The position numbers and the translations under genes are program-made. A DNA stretch of 64,000 nt. Origin: Nostoc sp. MG11. Its GTDB lineage: Bacteria > Cyanobacteriota > Cyanobacteriia > Cyanobacteriales > Nostocaceae. This document shows positions 26,348 through 36,149 of the stretch, piece after piece. How positions within the stretch are numbered: position 1 is the first letter of the stretch; the number at the start of each line of letters is the position of its first letter. The notes beneath the pieces were generated by a model that worked only from the letters and a program-made list of their open reading frames with translations, was not told the origin of the DNA and did not search any database. Location of the stretch: the NCBI RefSeq assembly GCF_014904695.1, contig NZ_JACXXN010000006.1:124001-188000 (forward strand), in the 5' to 3' direction.

Positions 26348-26821
26348 TTACCAATTACAAGAAGCAACCAAACCAGTAATGATCGCAACTAGTTCTTCTG
26401 GATCAATGGGTTTAGAAACATGAGTATGAAAACCAGCTTCTAAAGCGCGGATACGATCCTCACTATCGCCATAGGCTGTTAAGGCAATAGCCAAGACTTG
26501 TCCACCATTATCTGGCTTTTGCGCCCTTACCTTGCGGATTAGAGTGTAGCCATCTTCACCAGGCATAGCAATATCAGAAATCAATACATCGGGTTGCAAT
26601 TCAGGTAATACTTGCCGTGCTGCTGCTGCTGATGCAACTGCCATGACGGTGGCTCCATCTGCTTCTAATACGGTAGTAATATAAAAGCGAGTATCATCAT
26701 CATCATCAACTACAAGGATATTTAAGCCAGCAAGCGAGAGAGGAGGTTCCATAACATCTCCATTGACGTTGTAAAAATGAGAATAATTGCGAATGTTCTG
26801 GTTATTTTTCTCAAGTAACAT
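26348..26821 (-). CDS. Single-domain response regulator
   Basis: A 157-residue protein made of one receiver domain: acidic DDDDD after ILVV, acceptor Asp in DVLISDIAMPGEDGY, Thr in ALTAYG, and Lys in VSKPIDPEE. An internal ATG at 26752 (MEPPLSLAG) would give a more usual length of 134 residues, and the longer start adds an Asn-rich tail. There is no output domain, so it acts by protein contact. It is divergent from the phytochrome gene 316 bp away and may serve the two-component cluster on the other side. Confidence 0.88.
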   Translation of the reverse strand: MLLEKNNQNIRNYSHFYNVNGDVMEPPLSLAGLNILVVDDDDDTRFYITTVLEADGATVMAVASAAAARQVLPELQPDVLISDIAMPGEDGYTLIRKVRAQKPDNGGQVLAIALTAYGDSEDRIRALEAGFHTHVSKPIDPEELVAIITGLVASCNW

Positions 26822-27137
26822 ACCATTGGCAATTTTACTGCGATCGCGCCAATTTTACCTAGCGAATCACTCAATCTATCTAGCCGTAATCCTATTTGCA
26901 GCTAATTGCTTGCTAGCATTTGTAATTCATTCCTATTTTGAATTTTGTGTATATTTATATTCATTGATATTTATAAATTTCTCTTTGAAAAAAAGCAGAC
27001 TAATGAGAAAATTTTATTTAAATCTAATTACATCTAACTTTAGGCGTATTTCCATAGATATATCAAACCTAAAATTTCCTAACTAAATCAGAAACCATAT
27101 CTAATCAAGACATACTTGTAATCATAGGTACTAAGAC
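26822..27137. promoter_or_regulatory. Divergent promoter region with GTA-N8-TAC dyad
   Basis: The 316-bp AT-rich spacer between response regulator and phytochrome. At 27118-27131 it has GTAATCATAGGTAC, a match to the NtcA consensus GTAN8TAC, 6 bp before the phytochrome GTG. The position overlaps the leader and would suit repression if it is real; chance is possible. Confidence 0.35.
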
Positions 27138-29396
27138 GTGAACGCTAAAGATATTATCATTCCTTTCCAAGTTGACATCAAAAACTATGACTTAGAGCCA
27201 ATTCATATTCCGGGTTCGATTCAACCTCATGGAGTCCTTTTAGCATTAAAAGAGCCAGAGTTAACTATCCTGCAAAGTAGCAATAATATATCCCATTTTT
27301 TGAGTATAAGTCCAGAAGAATTGCTAAATCAACCTTTAAGTAAATTACTTGAACCTGAGCAAATCCATTTTTTGCAAGATTGTTTATTACAAGAAGATTT
27401 GCAATTTGCCAACCCTCTTGAATTTACAATCAAATCAGGAGATAAGTCTACACACTTTGATGGTATTATTCATCGCATTGATCAAGTTTTGATTCTAGAG
27501 TTAGAGCCTGCACTTTTAGAAAAAAGTAACGCATTCTTTAAATTTTATCACTTAGTTAAACAAGCTATATCTAAATTGCAGGTTGCATCATCTGTCACAG
27601 AAATTAGCCAAGTTCTTGTCAAAGAAGTAAAAAAAATTACTGGCTTTGATCGGGTAATGGTCTATCGATTTGATGATAATTCTAATGGCATAGTTATTGC
27701 TGACGATAAGCCAGAATATCTCACTTCCTATTTGGGTTTACATTACCCAGCTTTAGATATTCCTCCACAAGCAAGAGAACTCTTCAGCCAAAACTGGTTG
27801 AGGCTGATACCAGATGCTAACTACGAACCAGCGGCAATTATACCTGCAAATAATCCTTTGACTGAGCAGCCTTTGAATTTAAGCAGGTCGGTGTTGCGGA
27901 GTGTTTCGCCTTGCCACATTGAGTATTTGCACAATATGGGCGTAACCGCATCAATGTCAATTTCCATCATGAAAAACAAAAAACTTTGGGGACTGATTGC
28001 TTGCCATCACCAATCACCTAAATTTCTTCCCTATGAAATTCGTAATGCCTGTGAATTTTTGGGGCAAATGACATCTTTAGAACTGGGTGCTAAAGAGGAT
28101 AGTGAAGATTCTGAATATAAAATCCAGTTGAAATCTGTCCATAGCAAGTTAGTGGAATATATGTCGGCAGAAACAAACTTTATTCAGGGTTTGATTAACT
28201 ATCAACCAAATTTACTTAATCTTGTGAATGCCCAAGGAGCGGCAGTATCTTTTGAAGGGGAATATTTTACTGTTGGTAGTACTCCAGAAAAACCGGATAT
28301 TAAACATTTGGTGGAATGGATTTATCAAAATTTGCAAGAGGAAATTTTATATACCGATGCCTTATCACAAGTTTATCCAAAGGCAGAAACATTTCAGGAT
28401 GTAGCTAGTGGTTTAATGGCGTTTTCTTTTTCCAAAACTCAAAAAAACTATGTTTTGTGGTTTCGCCGAGAGGTGGTGCAAACTGTAAATTGGGGAGGCG
28501 ATCCGAGTAAAGCTTTAGAAGTGAAAACAAATGGAGATTTGCGTTTATCACCCCGCAAGTCTTTTGAATTATGGAAAGAAACAGTCAGGTTAAAATCTCT
28601 TCCCTGGAAATCTTGTGAGGTGAATGCAGCACTGGAGTTAAGAAGTGCAATTATTGGCGTAGTGCTGCGGAAGGCAGATGAATTAACGCAGTTGAATATC
28701 GAACTAGAACGTAGTAACAACGAATTGGATGCTTTTGCTTATATTGCTTCTCATGATTTGAAAGAACCCCTACGGGGAATTCACAATTATTCTAATTTTC
28801 TAATTGAAGACTACGGCGAAATTCTCAACGACGAGGGAAGGGACAAGTTAAGAACTTTAATTCGCCTCACCCAGCGGATGGAGGATTTAATCGATTCGCT
28901 GCTGCATTTTTCCCGCTTGGGAAGGGTAGATCTTTCCATGCAGCAAACCGATATTAATAGTGTTGTACGTCGAAGTTTAGACTTGTTGAGCGCCCGCATT
29001 GAGCAAATGCAGGTAAAAATCTGTATTCCTAGACCGCTACCATCAGTGTATTGCGATCGCGTCCAAGTGGGTGAAGTTTTCAACAATCTGATTGCCAACG
29101 CCATTAAGTACAACGACAAAGCCGAAAAATGGATTGAAATTGGTTATATTGACCATCCCACAGCACCAGTCATCTTCTACGTGCGAGATAACGGCATTGG
29201 TATTCGAGAAAAACACTTTGATGCAATTTTCCGTATCTTCAAACGACTGCACGGGCCAAACAAATATGGCGGAGGTACTGGGGCGGGGCTGACTATTGCA
29301 AAAAAAATTGTGGAACGACATAGCGGTAAAATCTGGGTGGAGTCAACCTATGGCCAAGGTAGTACCTTCTATTTCACATTGCAGGAAGTGGACTGA
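27138..29396 (+). CDS. Cph1-type phytochrome histidine kinase
   Basis: A 752-residue red/far-red photoreceptor kinase that starts with GTG. The PAS domain is at about 18-125, GAF at about 145-310, PHY at about 325-505, and HisKA-HATPase after 520. Key residues coincide with Synechocystis Cph1 numbering: D207 in PALDIPP, chromophore-binding C259 and H260 in [13 protein letters not shown], and H290 in ACHHQ. There is no N-terminal Cys, so it should bind phycocyanobilin at C259 and not biliverdin. The PHY tongue has WGGDP and SPRKSFELW. The phospho-acceptor is H539 in [11 protein letters not shown], with intact G boxes ([15 protein letters not shown]). An RcpA-like regulator follows 4 bp later. 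Confidence 0.95.
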   Translation: MNAKDIIIPFQVDIKNYDLEPIHIPGSIQPHGVLLALKEPELTILQSSNNISHFLSISPEELLNQPLSKLLEPEQIHFLQDCLLQEDLQFANPLEFTIKSGDKSTHFDGIIHRIDQVLILELEPALLEKSNAFFKFYHLVKQAISKLQVASSVTEISQVLVKEVKKITGFDRVMVYRFDDNSNGIVIADDKPEYLTSYLGLHYPALDIPPQARELFSQNWLRLIPDANYEPAAIIPANNPLTEQPLNLSRSVLRSVSPCHIEYLHNMGVTASMSISIMKNKKLWGLIACHHQSPKFLPYEIRNACEFLGQMTSLELGAKEDSEDSEYKIQLKSVHSKLVEYMSAETNFIQGLINYQPNLLNLVNAQGAAVSFEGEYFTVGSTPEKPDIKHLVEWIYQNLQEEILYTDALSQVYPKAETFQDVASGLMAFSFSKTQKNYVLWFRREVVQTVNWGGDPSKALEVKTNGDLRLSPRKSFELWKETVRLKSLPWKSCEVNAALELRSAIIGVVLRKADELTQLNIELERSNNELDAFAYIASHDLKEPLRGIHNYSNFLIEDYGEILNDEGRDKLRTLIRLTQRMEDLIDSLLHFSRLGRVDLSMQQTDINSVVRRSLDLLSARIEQMQVKICIPRPLPSVYCDRVQVGEVFNNLIANAIKYNDKAEKWIEIGYIDHPTAPVIFYVRDNGIGIREKHFDAIFRIFKRLHGPNKYGGGTGAGLTIAKKIVERHSGKIWVESTYGQGSTFYFTLQEVD

Positions 29397-29400
29397 ACCC

Positions 29401-29856
29401 ATGATTTGCAAAACCGCCCAACCTTTGTTAGTGATTGAAGACAGCGACGAAGACTTTGAAGCTCTGCGTCGAGTTATGCGCCGACAAGCCGTGACCAATC
29501 CTGTCTTTCGCTGTACCGATGGCGATGAGGCATTGGATTTCCTTTACCACAAGGGCCCCTATAGCGATGCTCAAAAATTCCCTTGTCCGTCAATTATTTT
29601 GCTCGACCTGAATTTACCGGGAACCGATGGGCGAGAAGTCTTAGAGCAAATCAAGCAAGACCAAGACTTGAGAATTATTCCTGTGGTTGTATTTACTACT
29701 TCTTCTAACCCCAGAGATATTGAAATATGTTATCGCTACTGCGTTGCTAGTTATATTTTGAAACCAATTGATATCAACAGACTAGTACAAACGATTCAAA
29801 GCTTCATTACTTATTGGTTGGATATTGCGATTCTTCCTAATGCTGCTAGCAAGTAG
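29401..29856 (+). CDS. RcpA-type response regulator
   Basis: A 151-residue receiver-only protein beginning [22 protein letters not shown]. The acceptor Asp is in [17 protein letters not shown], Thr/Ser in [10 protein letters not shown], and Lys in YILKPID. The long loop [16 protein letters not shown] between alpha2 and beta3 is typical of phytochrome-associated RcpA regulators. The frame is open upstream to 29296, but that part overlaps the phytochrome gene in another frame, so the ATG at 29401 is preferred. Phosphate should come from the phytochrome immediately upstream. Confidence 0.93.
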   Translation: MICKTAQPLLVIEDSDEDFEALRRVMRRQAVTNPVFRCTDGDEALDFLYHKGPYSDAQKFPCPSIILLDLNLPGTDGREVLEQIKQDQDLRIIPVVVFTTSSNPRDIEICYRYCVASYILKPIDINRLVQTIQSFITYWLDIAILPNAASK

Positions 29857-29858
29857 TC

Positions 29859-32561
29859 ATGGCACAACCGCTAACCGTTTTAATCATCGATGATTCCCCT
29901 GAAGACCGCCAGGCTTATCGCCGCTATCTGCTGCAAGACCAAGAACACAGCTACACAATCCTCGAAGAAGAATCGGGAGAAGGAGCCTTGGTATTATGTC
30001 GGCAGTTTCAGCCTGATGGCATCTTATTAGACTTTTTGCTGCCAGACTTGGACGGGCTGGAATTTATGGCGGAATTAAAACAGCAGACACATGGAGCCAT
30101 GCCTGCTGTAATCATGTTAACGGGGTATGGCAACGAAGCTGTGGCTGTCCAGGCGATGAAAAGTGGTGTTCAAGACTATTTAGTTAAGGGACAGACGACG
30201 GCGGAACGTTTGCGCTCTACTATGCACTCGGCAATCAAAAATGCTCAGCTACGTCAAGAACTGCTATGCAGCGAGGAGCGTTTCCGTACTTCGGTTGAGA
30301 ATATGCTGGACTGTTTTGGCATTTACTCAGCCATTCGGAATGAAACGGGTGAAATAGTAGATTTTCAGGTTGATTATGTGAATGCTGCTGCTTGTGAATT
30401 TAATCGAATGAGTCAGGAGGAACAGCAAAGCAAAAGGCTATGCACAATCCTACCTAGCCTTCGAGAAAGTGGCTTGTTTAATGAGTGTTGCCGAGTTGTG
30501 GAAACAGGCCAGCCTTTAACAAAAGAATCACTGACCTATACATCCTGTAATAGCAAGCAGCAGTTAACCAAAGCCGTTGATATTCGCATCACCAAAATGG
30601 AAGATGGCTTTGTTGCTTCCTGGCGAGATGTGACTCAAAAAAAGCAAGCAGAGGAACGATTGCAGGAGAGCCAACATTTCATCGAACGCATTGCCGAAAC
30701 AACTCCGGGGATTTTGTACGTTTACGACCTGCTAGAAGCGCGGAATATCTACCTCAATGGTCAGGTTATTAAACTGCTTGGTTATACTCCTCAACAAATC
30801 CAAGATATGGGAACAGAGTTCCTTGCTAATTTAATGCATCCTGATGATTTAGCTCGATTCCTTGCCGCGTTCAAACGATTTGATTCAGCTAAGGATGGTG
30901 ACATTCTCGAAAATGAGTATCGGATGCGACACGCTAATGGGGAATGGCGCTGGTTTTGTAGTCGAGATACTGTATTCACCAGAAATACTGACGGTTCATC
31001 TCACCAGATAGTTGGGACAACCTTTGATATCACAGAACGCAGGCAGATGGAGGAACAGCTACGCTTAAGCAACGAGCGTTTCCAATTGGCAGCAGCAGCG
31101 GTTAATTGTTTAATTTATGACTGGGATGTTGAAAAAAATACGGTTGACAGAACTGAGGGACTAAGTCGAATTTTGGGCTACTCCTTGGAAGAGACACAAG
31201 CAACTCCTCAATGGTGGAGAGAGCAGATCCATCCTGAAGATAGAAAGCTCTTGGGTAAATACTTCCGGGCTATGTCTGCCAATCAAAACCACTATGTTGT
31301 TGAATATAGAATGTGTCACAAAGATCAGCAATATCGGTATGTGCTGGATCAAGGAATAATTAAACGAGATGCTAATGGGCAACCAGTAAGGGCAGTTGGC
31401 AGTACAACGGATATTAGTGATCGCAAACATGCGGAAGTCGCCTTGCGCCAAAGCGAGGAACGCTACCGCTACTTATCTGATGCCATGCCACAACTCGTCT
31501 GGATTTGCAATCCTAGCGGTGAATACGAGCATGTCAATCAACGATGGTGTGAATTTACTGGACAACCAATTAAGGAAGCGTTGGGGTTTGGTTGGACAAA
31601 AGTTTTACATCCAGAGGATATTCAACCAGCTATCCAGACATGGGTAGAATCTGTGCAGACAGGAGAACTTTACGAACATGAAATGCGTTATCGAAGGTTT
31701 GACGGCATATATCGCTGGCATTTAACCAGAGGTTTGCCGATCAAGAATGAGCAAGGACGTGTCATGAAATGGTTTGGTACAAGTACAGATATAGATGATC
31801 GCAAGCAGTTAGAAGCTGAACGTCATGTACTTTTGCAACTTGAGCAAACCGCCCGCGCTGAAGCTGAGGCTGCTAATCGCACTAAAGATGAGTTTGTTGC
31901 AATGGTATCCCATGATCTGCGATCGCCACTCAATGCCATTCTTGGCTGGGCAAAACTACTGCGGACTCGGCAACTTGATCCAGAGAATATGACCCGCGCT
32001 CTCGAAACCATCGAAAGCAATGCCAAATCTCAAGCAAAACTTTTGGAAGACCTGCTGGATATGTCTCGCATCATCCGGGGTAAGCTACAGCTTGAGATCA
32101 GCCAAGTCAATCTGGGGGCAATTATCGGAGTAGCGATCAAAACTGTTTACCCATCCGCAAATGCTAAGAATATTCGTTTAGAGTCCATACTTGACAGGTC
32201 AATTCCAGCAATTTCCGGCGATATCAACCGTTTACTGCAAGTTCTGGGAAATATACTCTCGAATGCCGTTAAGTTTACTCCGCCAGAAGGACGGGTAGAA
32301 GTGCAGTTATCAGCTTGTTCTGAATCAAACTCCAACTCAGCAATCATCCAAGTAACTGATACAGGTATCGGCATCAGCGCAGAGTTACTACCCTATGTTT
32401 TTGAACGCTATCATCAGGGAAATTCTACTCACAAACAAGGTGGTTTAGGACTAGGTTTAGCGATCGCCCGTCATTTAGTAGAATTACATGGCGGCACTAT
32501 TCAAGCCACTAGTCCAGGCGTTGGACAAGGAGCTACTTTCACCGTCAAGCTACCCTTATAA
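29859..32561 (+). CDS. REC-multi-PAS histidine kinase
   Basis: A 900-residue soluble kinase starting 2 bp after the RcpA-like stop, so the three genes form one operon. An N-terminal receiver (about 6-125) has DDS and acceptor Asp in GILLDFLLPDLDG. About four PAS/PAC domains follow between 140 and 655, each ending with a GTTFDITERR- or GSTTDISDRK-type PAC motif. A HisKA helix (MVSHDLRSPLNAILGW) and an intact HATPase domain (NILSNAVKFT, VTDTGIGI, GGLGLGLAIA) end the protein. No chromophore-type GAF domain is present. It probably accepts phosphate from, or is gated by, the phytochrome pair and adds PAS-borne signals; the ligands cannot be read. Confidence 0.92.
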   Translation: MAQPLTVLIIDDSPEDRQAYRRYLLQDQEHSYTILEEESGEGALVLCRQFQPDGILLDFLLPDLDGLEFMAELKQQTHGAMPAVIMLTGYGNEAVAVQAMKSGVQDYLVKGQTTAERLRSTMHSAIKNAQLRQELLCSEERFRTSVENMLDCFGIYSAIRNETGEIVDFQVDYVNAAACEFNRMSQEEQQSKRLCTILPSLRESGLFNECCRVVETGQPLTKESLTYTSCNSKQQLTKAVDIRITKMEDGFVASWRDVTQKKQAEERLQESQHFIERIAETTPGILYVYDLLEARNIYLNGQVIKLLGYTPQQIQDMGTEFLANLMHPDDLARFLAAFKRFDSAKDGDILENEYRMRHANGEWRWFCSRDTVFTRNTDGSSHQIVGTTFDITERRQMEEQLRLSNERFQLAAAAVNCLIYDWDVEKNTVDRTEGLSRILGYSLEETQATPQWWREQIHPEDRKLLGKYFRAMSANQNHYVVEYRMCHKDQQYRYVLDQGIIKRDANGQPVRAVGSTTDISDRKHAEVALRQSEERYRYLSDAMPQLVWICNPSGEYEHVNQRWCEFTGQPIKEALGFGWTKVLHPEDIQPAIQTWVESVQTGELYEHEMRYRRFDGIYRWHLTRGLPIKNEQGRVMKWFGTSTDIDDRKQLEAERHVLLQLEQTARAEAEAANRTKDEFVAMVSHDLRSPLNAILGWAKLLRTRQLDPENMTRALETIESNAKSQAKLLEDLLDMSRIIRGKLQLEISQVNLGAIIGVAIKTVYPSANAKNIRLESILDRSIPAISGDINRLLQVLGNILSNAVKFTPPEGRVEVQLSACSESNSNSAIIQVTDTGIGISAELLPYVFERYHQGNSTHKQGGLGLGLAIARHLVELHGGTIQATSPGVGQGATFTVKLPL

Positions 32562-32672
32562 GCCAAGAACTTAACTGGCATTTTGCATCATTTGAAAAGG
32601 TTAAGCCAATATACTGGCATAAATATAAACTATAGCGATCGCTCACCTGCATTTACTGAGCAACAATCCTAA

Positions 32673-32891
32673 CTAAAGCTCTCCATTAATCTTACGCCTG
32701 ATGATTTCCATCTGTGCCTGCATATCGGCTTCTGTCATAGGCATAGGATAACCTTTGGAATTGGGATCACGTTTGCTCATTAGAAAACGTAGAGCTTCCA
32801 TGTCTTCGCGGTTTTCAATGACATAAGCTCTCAACTCTGTAAAACTCATTTGCTCATAATTCTGGTTCATTGATAAAATCTCAGATCCCAT
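32673..32891 (-). CDS. DUF6887 family small protein
   Basis: A 72-residue protein (65 from the second ATG at 32870, MNQNYEQMSFTELRAYVIEN). The MS-TELR-YV-ENR-D-EA core matches the small cyanobacterial DUF6887 family, which is usually found next to DUF6888, as here. Function is unknown. The pair has the size and overlap of a toxin-antitoxin or adaptor module, but there is no experimental basis for that here. The upstream DUF6888 frame overlaps its first ATG by 11 bp. Confidence 0.75.
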   Translation of the reverse strand: MGSEILSMNQNYEQMSFTELRAYVIENREDMEALRFLMSKRDPNSKGYPMPMTEADMQAQMEIIRRKINGEL

Positions 32892-33042
32892 TACTTAATA
32901 CGATGATTTGGAGATTATCTCCAGCTAAGATGTAAACCTGTCTGGTTTTGTCGTCAAATCGAAATAAGCGTATGTCTTTGTAGAGATTTGACAACATTTG
33001 ACAAACCCTACACAGGCTAAGGCTTGCTCTGTTGTTGGTCAA
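32881..33042 (-). CDS. DUF6888 family small protein
   Basis: A 53-residue protein from a TTG at 33042, preceded by AGGAG 7 bp upstream. The frame is open further up to a GTG at 33084, but that GTG lies inside a dispersed palindrome (33068-33086) and has no ribosome site. The sequence LCRVCQMLSNLYKDIRLFRF followed by QVYILAGDNLQIIVL matches the DUF6888 family, the regular neighbour of DUF6887. It contains two cysteines in LCRVC. Function unknown. Confidence 0.7.
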   Translation of the reverse strand: MTNNRASLSLCRVCQMLSNLYKDIRLFRFDDKTRQVYILAGDNLQIIVLSNGI

Positions 33043-33067
33043 ATAGATACTCCTCACTTCTAATATA

Positions 33068-33086
33068 AGGTGGGCAATGCCCACCT
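33068..33086. repeat. Perfect palindrome AGGTGGGCAATGCCCACCT
   Basis: A 19-bp perfect palindrome around a single central base, upstream of the DUF6888 gene. GGTGGGCA/TGCCCACC palindromes are dispersed in cyanobacterial genomes. Confidence 0.75.
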
Positions 33087-33130
33087 ACGCTAAGCAACTG
33101 GCGTCATGTCTATGGCGTCTACAAGCGATA

Positions 33131-34723
33131 CTACGACAATGGACGGTAGACGCGGTAGTTAATTTCAGGGAAGATATTGTCCATTAACTCGACTTTTTCC
33201 AGCCAACCGCTGTCGATTTTGCCAATTTTAACGTCTTCATAGAGTTTATTGAACCGCATCAGGTGCGATCGCGTCCGTCTGACTGCATAAGGTACCATCG
33301 TTCCCGTCCGCATAATAAACGCCCAGTCGGAAGATTGTGCCAATAAAAGTTCCCGCGCTGCTTGATTCAGTGCTTTCCACCCCAATTCATCTTCCGGTTC
33401 CAAGTGCGAAATTTCAATCATGCGTTCTGCGGCCTTATGCAAATGGGGGTAAATCCACGCATTTGTTTCGTTCAACCAATACTCATGAAATCCCTTAAAA
33501 CCCCAGCTTGATTGGGAAGGACGGCAGACTTGCTGAGTTGGTTCTGCTCGTAAATAGTCTGCCAAATGGGTCATTGCATAGGTTTTTTGGTCATACCATG
33601 ACTTACGGAACAGGTAATCTATAAACCAAGGCCCTTCATACCACCAATGTCCGAATAACTCTGCATCGTAGGGCGAAACAATCACTGGCGGGCGCTGCAT
33701 TATACCATAAAGATGCTCAGATTGCCGCTCTCGGTTATACATAAAGTTATCGGCATGTTCTGCTGCCTTTTCCCTTGCCCAATAAGGATCGTAGAGTGCT
33801 TTATCTGCAAGTCCTAAGCCACGTCCAGTAATTTTGTGATACTTAATACCAGTGTTTTTACGCTGTCCGTTGGGCATGATATAGGGCTTGATGTACTCAT
33901 ATTCTGCTTCCCAGCCCAAATCTTTGTAAAATTCCCGATATTCTGCGGCACCTGGATAGCCTACTTCAGAAGACCATACCTGCTGAGAAGATTCATGATC
34001 TCGACCAAAGGCTGCAACACCGGTCTCTGTAAAAATTGGGGCATAAGTACCAAAACGCGGACGAGGACGGGCGTAAAGAATGCCATGCCCATCGGTGAGG
34101 AAGTAGCGCAATCCGGCATCTGCTAGCATCCGCTCTACACCTTCATAGTAGGCGCATTCAGGCAACCAAATACCTCTGGGTGCTTGTCCAAAGGTTTGCT
34201 CATAGTGTTCGCACGCTACTTGAATTTGCGCCCAAACAGCTTGCGGATACATTTTCATCAGCGGCAAATAGCCGTGGGTAGCACCGCAAGTGATAATTTC
34301 TAAATTATTAGTGTCTTGGAACTGTTTAAAAGCTGTTACCAAATCCCCGTTGTAGCGTTCCCATAACTGACGCGCTTCATTAAACTCGGTAGCGTAATGT
34401 TCGGCTAAATAACGAATATGTCCGTTGTGAGTATTCCGCTCGGCCTCCAGTTCTATCAGTTCTTCGAGTTGAGCTAAATGTGCGTCATAGCGTTCTTGCA
34501 ACAAAGGGTCACGAAGCATTGACACTAAAGGTGGTGTCATGCTCATCGTGATTTTAAAGTCGATGCCGTCTCGCTTTAAGCCTTCAAATACTTTCAGTAA
34601 AGGAATGTATGTTTCGGTGATGGCTTCATAAAGCCATTCTTCCTCAAGCACATAGTCGCTTTCTGGGTGACGAACGAAGGGCAGGTGTGCATGGAGTACA
34701 AGAGCGACGTAGCCGATAGCCAT
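33131..34723 (-). CDS. Glycoside hydrolase family 57 protein (branching-enzyme-like)
   Basis: A 530-residue cytosolic enzyme of family GH57 with the N-terminal motif ALVLHAHLPFVRHP. The predicted nucleophile is E189 in IWLPECAYYEG, and the acid/base Asp lies in SPYDAELFGHWWYEGP near 355. A C-terminal helical DUF1957-type domain (about 420-530) is present. This layout fits the 1,4-alpha-glucan branching type more than amylase or 4-alpha-glucanotransferase types, so a role in glycogen structure is likely. The GH13 branching enzyme GlgB, if present, is elsewhere. The gene appears monocistronic, with about 300 bp of spacer upstream. Confidence 0.9.
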   Translation of the reverse strand: MAIGYVALVLHAHLPFVRHPESDYVLEEEWLYEAITETYIPLLKVFEGLKRDGIDFKITMSMTPPLVSMLRDPLLQERYDAHLAQLEELIELEAERNTHNGHIRYLAEHYATEFNEARQLWERYNGDLVTAFKQFQDTNNLEIITCGATHGYLPLMKMYPQAVWAQIQVACEHYEQTFGQAPRGIWLPECAYYEGVERMLADAGLRYFLTDGHGILYARPRPRFGTYAPIFTETGVAAFGRDHESSQQVWSSEVGYPGAAEYREFYKDLGWEAEYEYIKPYIMPNGQRKNTGIKYHKITGRGLGLADKALYDPYWAREKAAEHADNFMYNRERQSEHLYGIMQRPPVIVSPYDAELFGHWWYEGPWFIDYLFRKSWYDQKTYAMTHLADYLRAEPTQQVCRPSQSSWGFKGFHEYWLNETNAWIYPHLHKAAERMIEISHLEPEDELGWKALNQAARELLLAQSSDWAFIMRTGTMVPYAVRRTRSHLMRFNKLYEDVKIGKIDSGWLEKVELMDNIFPEINYRVYRPLS

Positions 34724-35024
34724 AATGATTTGGTGGTACTTGTAAGTTGAAGGTCGAGAGGTTTGGCAGAAATTAACAATATTTTAAGACTTTATGGAGA
34801 TCGTTATAATGATTAGTGATTTATTCACAATTTATCCCATTTCATACCAGAATACAGTGCTACGGAGCTATTGCGTTGCACTGAGAATTGTGAGGGTTGG
34901 CTTCTTCCCTGATGTAACTGCCGTCGGCAGATCTGACTCATAACTTAAATAATAGATAAATCTTTAAAAGAGATAACTGCTATTTGTCTGGTATGCCTAC
35001 ATGGCTCTACATTAAGTAAAACTT
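34724..35024. other. Spacer, nothing beyond a small dyad
   Basis: 301 bp between rsgA and the GH57 gene. CTGCCG-T-CGGCAG near 34918-34930 is a short dyad; otherwise no feature is seen. Confidence 0.35.
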
Positions 35025-36149
35025 TTACTCCTCGTCCTGATACAAATCTTGTAATGCTTGCAGTTGAGTCCGCCGGGAAACACGGCGATATTTTTTACTT
35101 TCCAGCTTGGGTTCGTATTGACTTTGCCCTTTGCCTTTGCTTTTTAACTTGAGGTTAGATTCCGGATCGGCTTGTTGGTGAAGCTGAGTTTGAAGGGCGA
35201 TCGCTTCCGTCACAAATTCTAAATAATGCTGATACCGCTCCCAGTCTCCTCGCACGGCACAATCAGGCTCGTCTCGATGCAGACAATCGCTAAACCGACA
35301 GCTAGCAACTGCTAAGCGCTTTCTGGCTTCTGGAAAATAATGTACTAATTCTTCTGGTGTACAATCCAGATCAGGCTGATTAAAGCCGGGAGTATCTGCT
35401 AGCAAGCCACCACTAGGCAAAGTAAATAATTCTATATGGCGGGTAGTATGGCGACCACGAGCTAGTTTGCCCGAAACTTCTCCCACTCGCAGGTTAACTG
35501 AAGAAATCAGCGCATTGATCAGGCTAGATTTCCCAACGCCAGAAGGCCCAGCAACTACAGTAATTTTATTGCTCAGATAACTGGCTGCTTGGTCAATATT
35601 TATACTATTTTTGACACTAATAAATAAAGGTTGATAGCCCCAACCAAGTAAGCGATCGCTGATTTGTTGCTGCATCTGCGGTGAAATTAAATCACTTTTA
35701 TTCAGGCATAAAAGCACATCTAAGCCAGTAGACTCAGCCTTAATTAAAAACCGACTCAATTGATAAGGTTCTAAAGGCGGATCGGCAACAGCAAAAACCA
35801 ACAGAATTTGGTTAACATTAGCGATCGCCGGACGATCTAATTCGCTTTGGCGGGGTAAAACCTCAGCGATCGCCCCCCGTCCTCCAGCCCAATCTGGTTC
35901 TTCTACAACGACGCGATCGCCCACCATCACCTGTTGTCCGATTTTTTTCAGGCGTGTTCTACGAGTACAGAGAAGAAAAGGATAAGGAGAGGGGGGGACA
36001 ATAGGAAGGGGGGACAAAGAGAATTCTTCTTCTGTACCTTTGTTCCACTCTCGCACTCCTGTATCCATCTGTACCTGGTAAAAATTAGCCTGCACGGCTA
36101 GCACCGTACCCCATAACTGTCCATTTGCGGCAATATCTTCCCCTCTCAT
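35025..36149 (-). CDS. rsgA: Ribosome small subunit-dependent GTPase A
   Basis: A 374-residue circularly permuted GTPase that checks late 30S assembly. G4 (LNKSDL) comes first, then G1 (GPSGVGKSSLIN) and G3 (DTPGFNQPD), followed by the zinc-binding C-H-C region CRFSDCLHRDEPDC. The OB domain at the N-terminus (GTVLAVQANFYQVQMD ... LLCTRRTRLKKIGQQVMVGD) is split by an extra stretch at about 31-58, rich in Glu, Pro and Ser and encoded by a pyrimidine tract like those in local spacers. The C-terminal tail is Lys/Gln-rich. The start overlaps the stop of the tusA-like gene by 4 bp, so the two are translationally coupled. Confidence 0.93.
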   Translation of the reverse strand: MRGEDIAANGQLWGTVLAVQANFYQVQMDTGVREWNKGTEEEFSLSPLPIVPPSPYPFLLCTRRTRLKKIGQQVMVGDRVVVEEPDWAGGRGAIAEVLPRQSELDRPAIANVNQILLVFAVADPPLEPYQLSRFLIKAESTGLDVLLCLNKSDLISPQMQQQISDRLLGWGYQPLFISVKNSINIDQAASYLSNKITVVAGPSGVGKSSLINALISSVNLRVGEVSGKLARGRHTTRHIELFTLPSGGLLADTPGFNQPDLDCTPEELVHYFPEARKRLAVASCRFSDCLHRDEPDCAVRGDWERYQHYLEFVTEAIALQTQLHQQADPESNLKLKSKGKGQSQYEPKLESKKYRRVSRRTQLQALQDLYQDEE

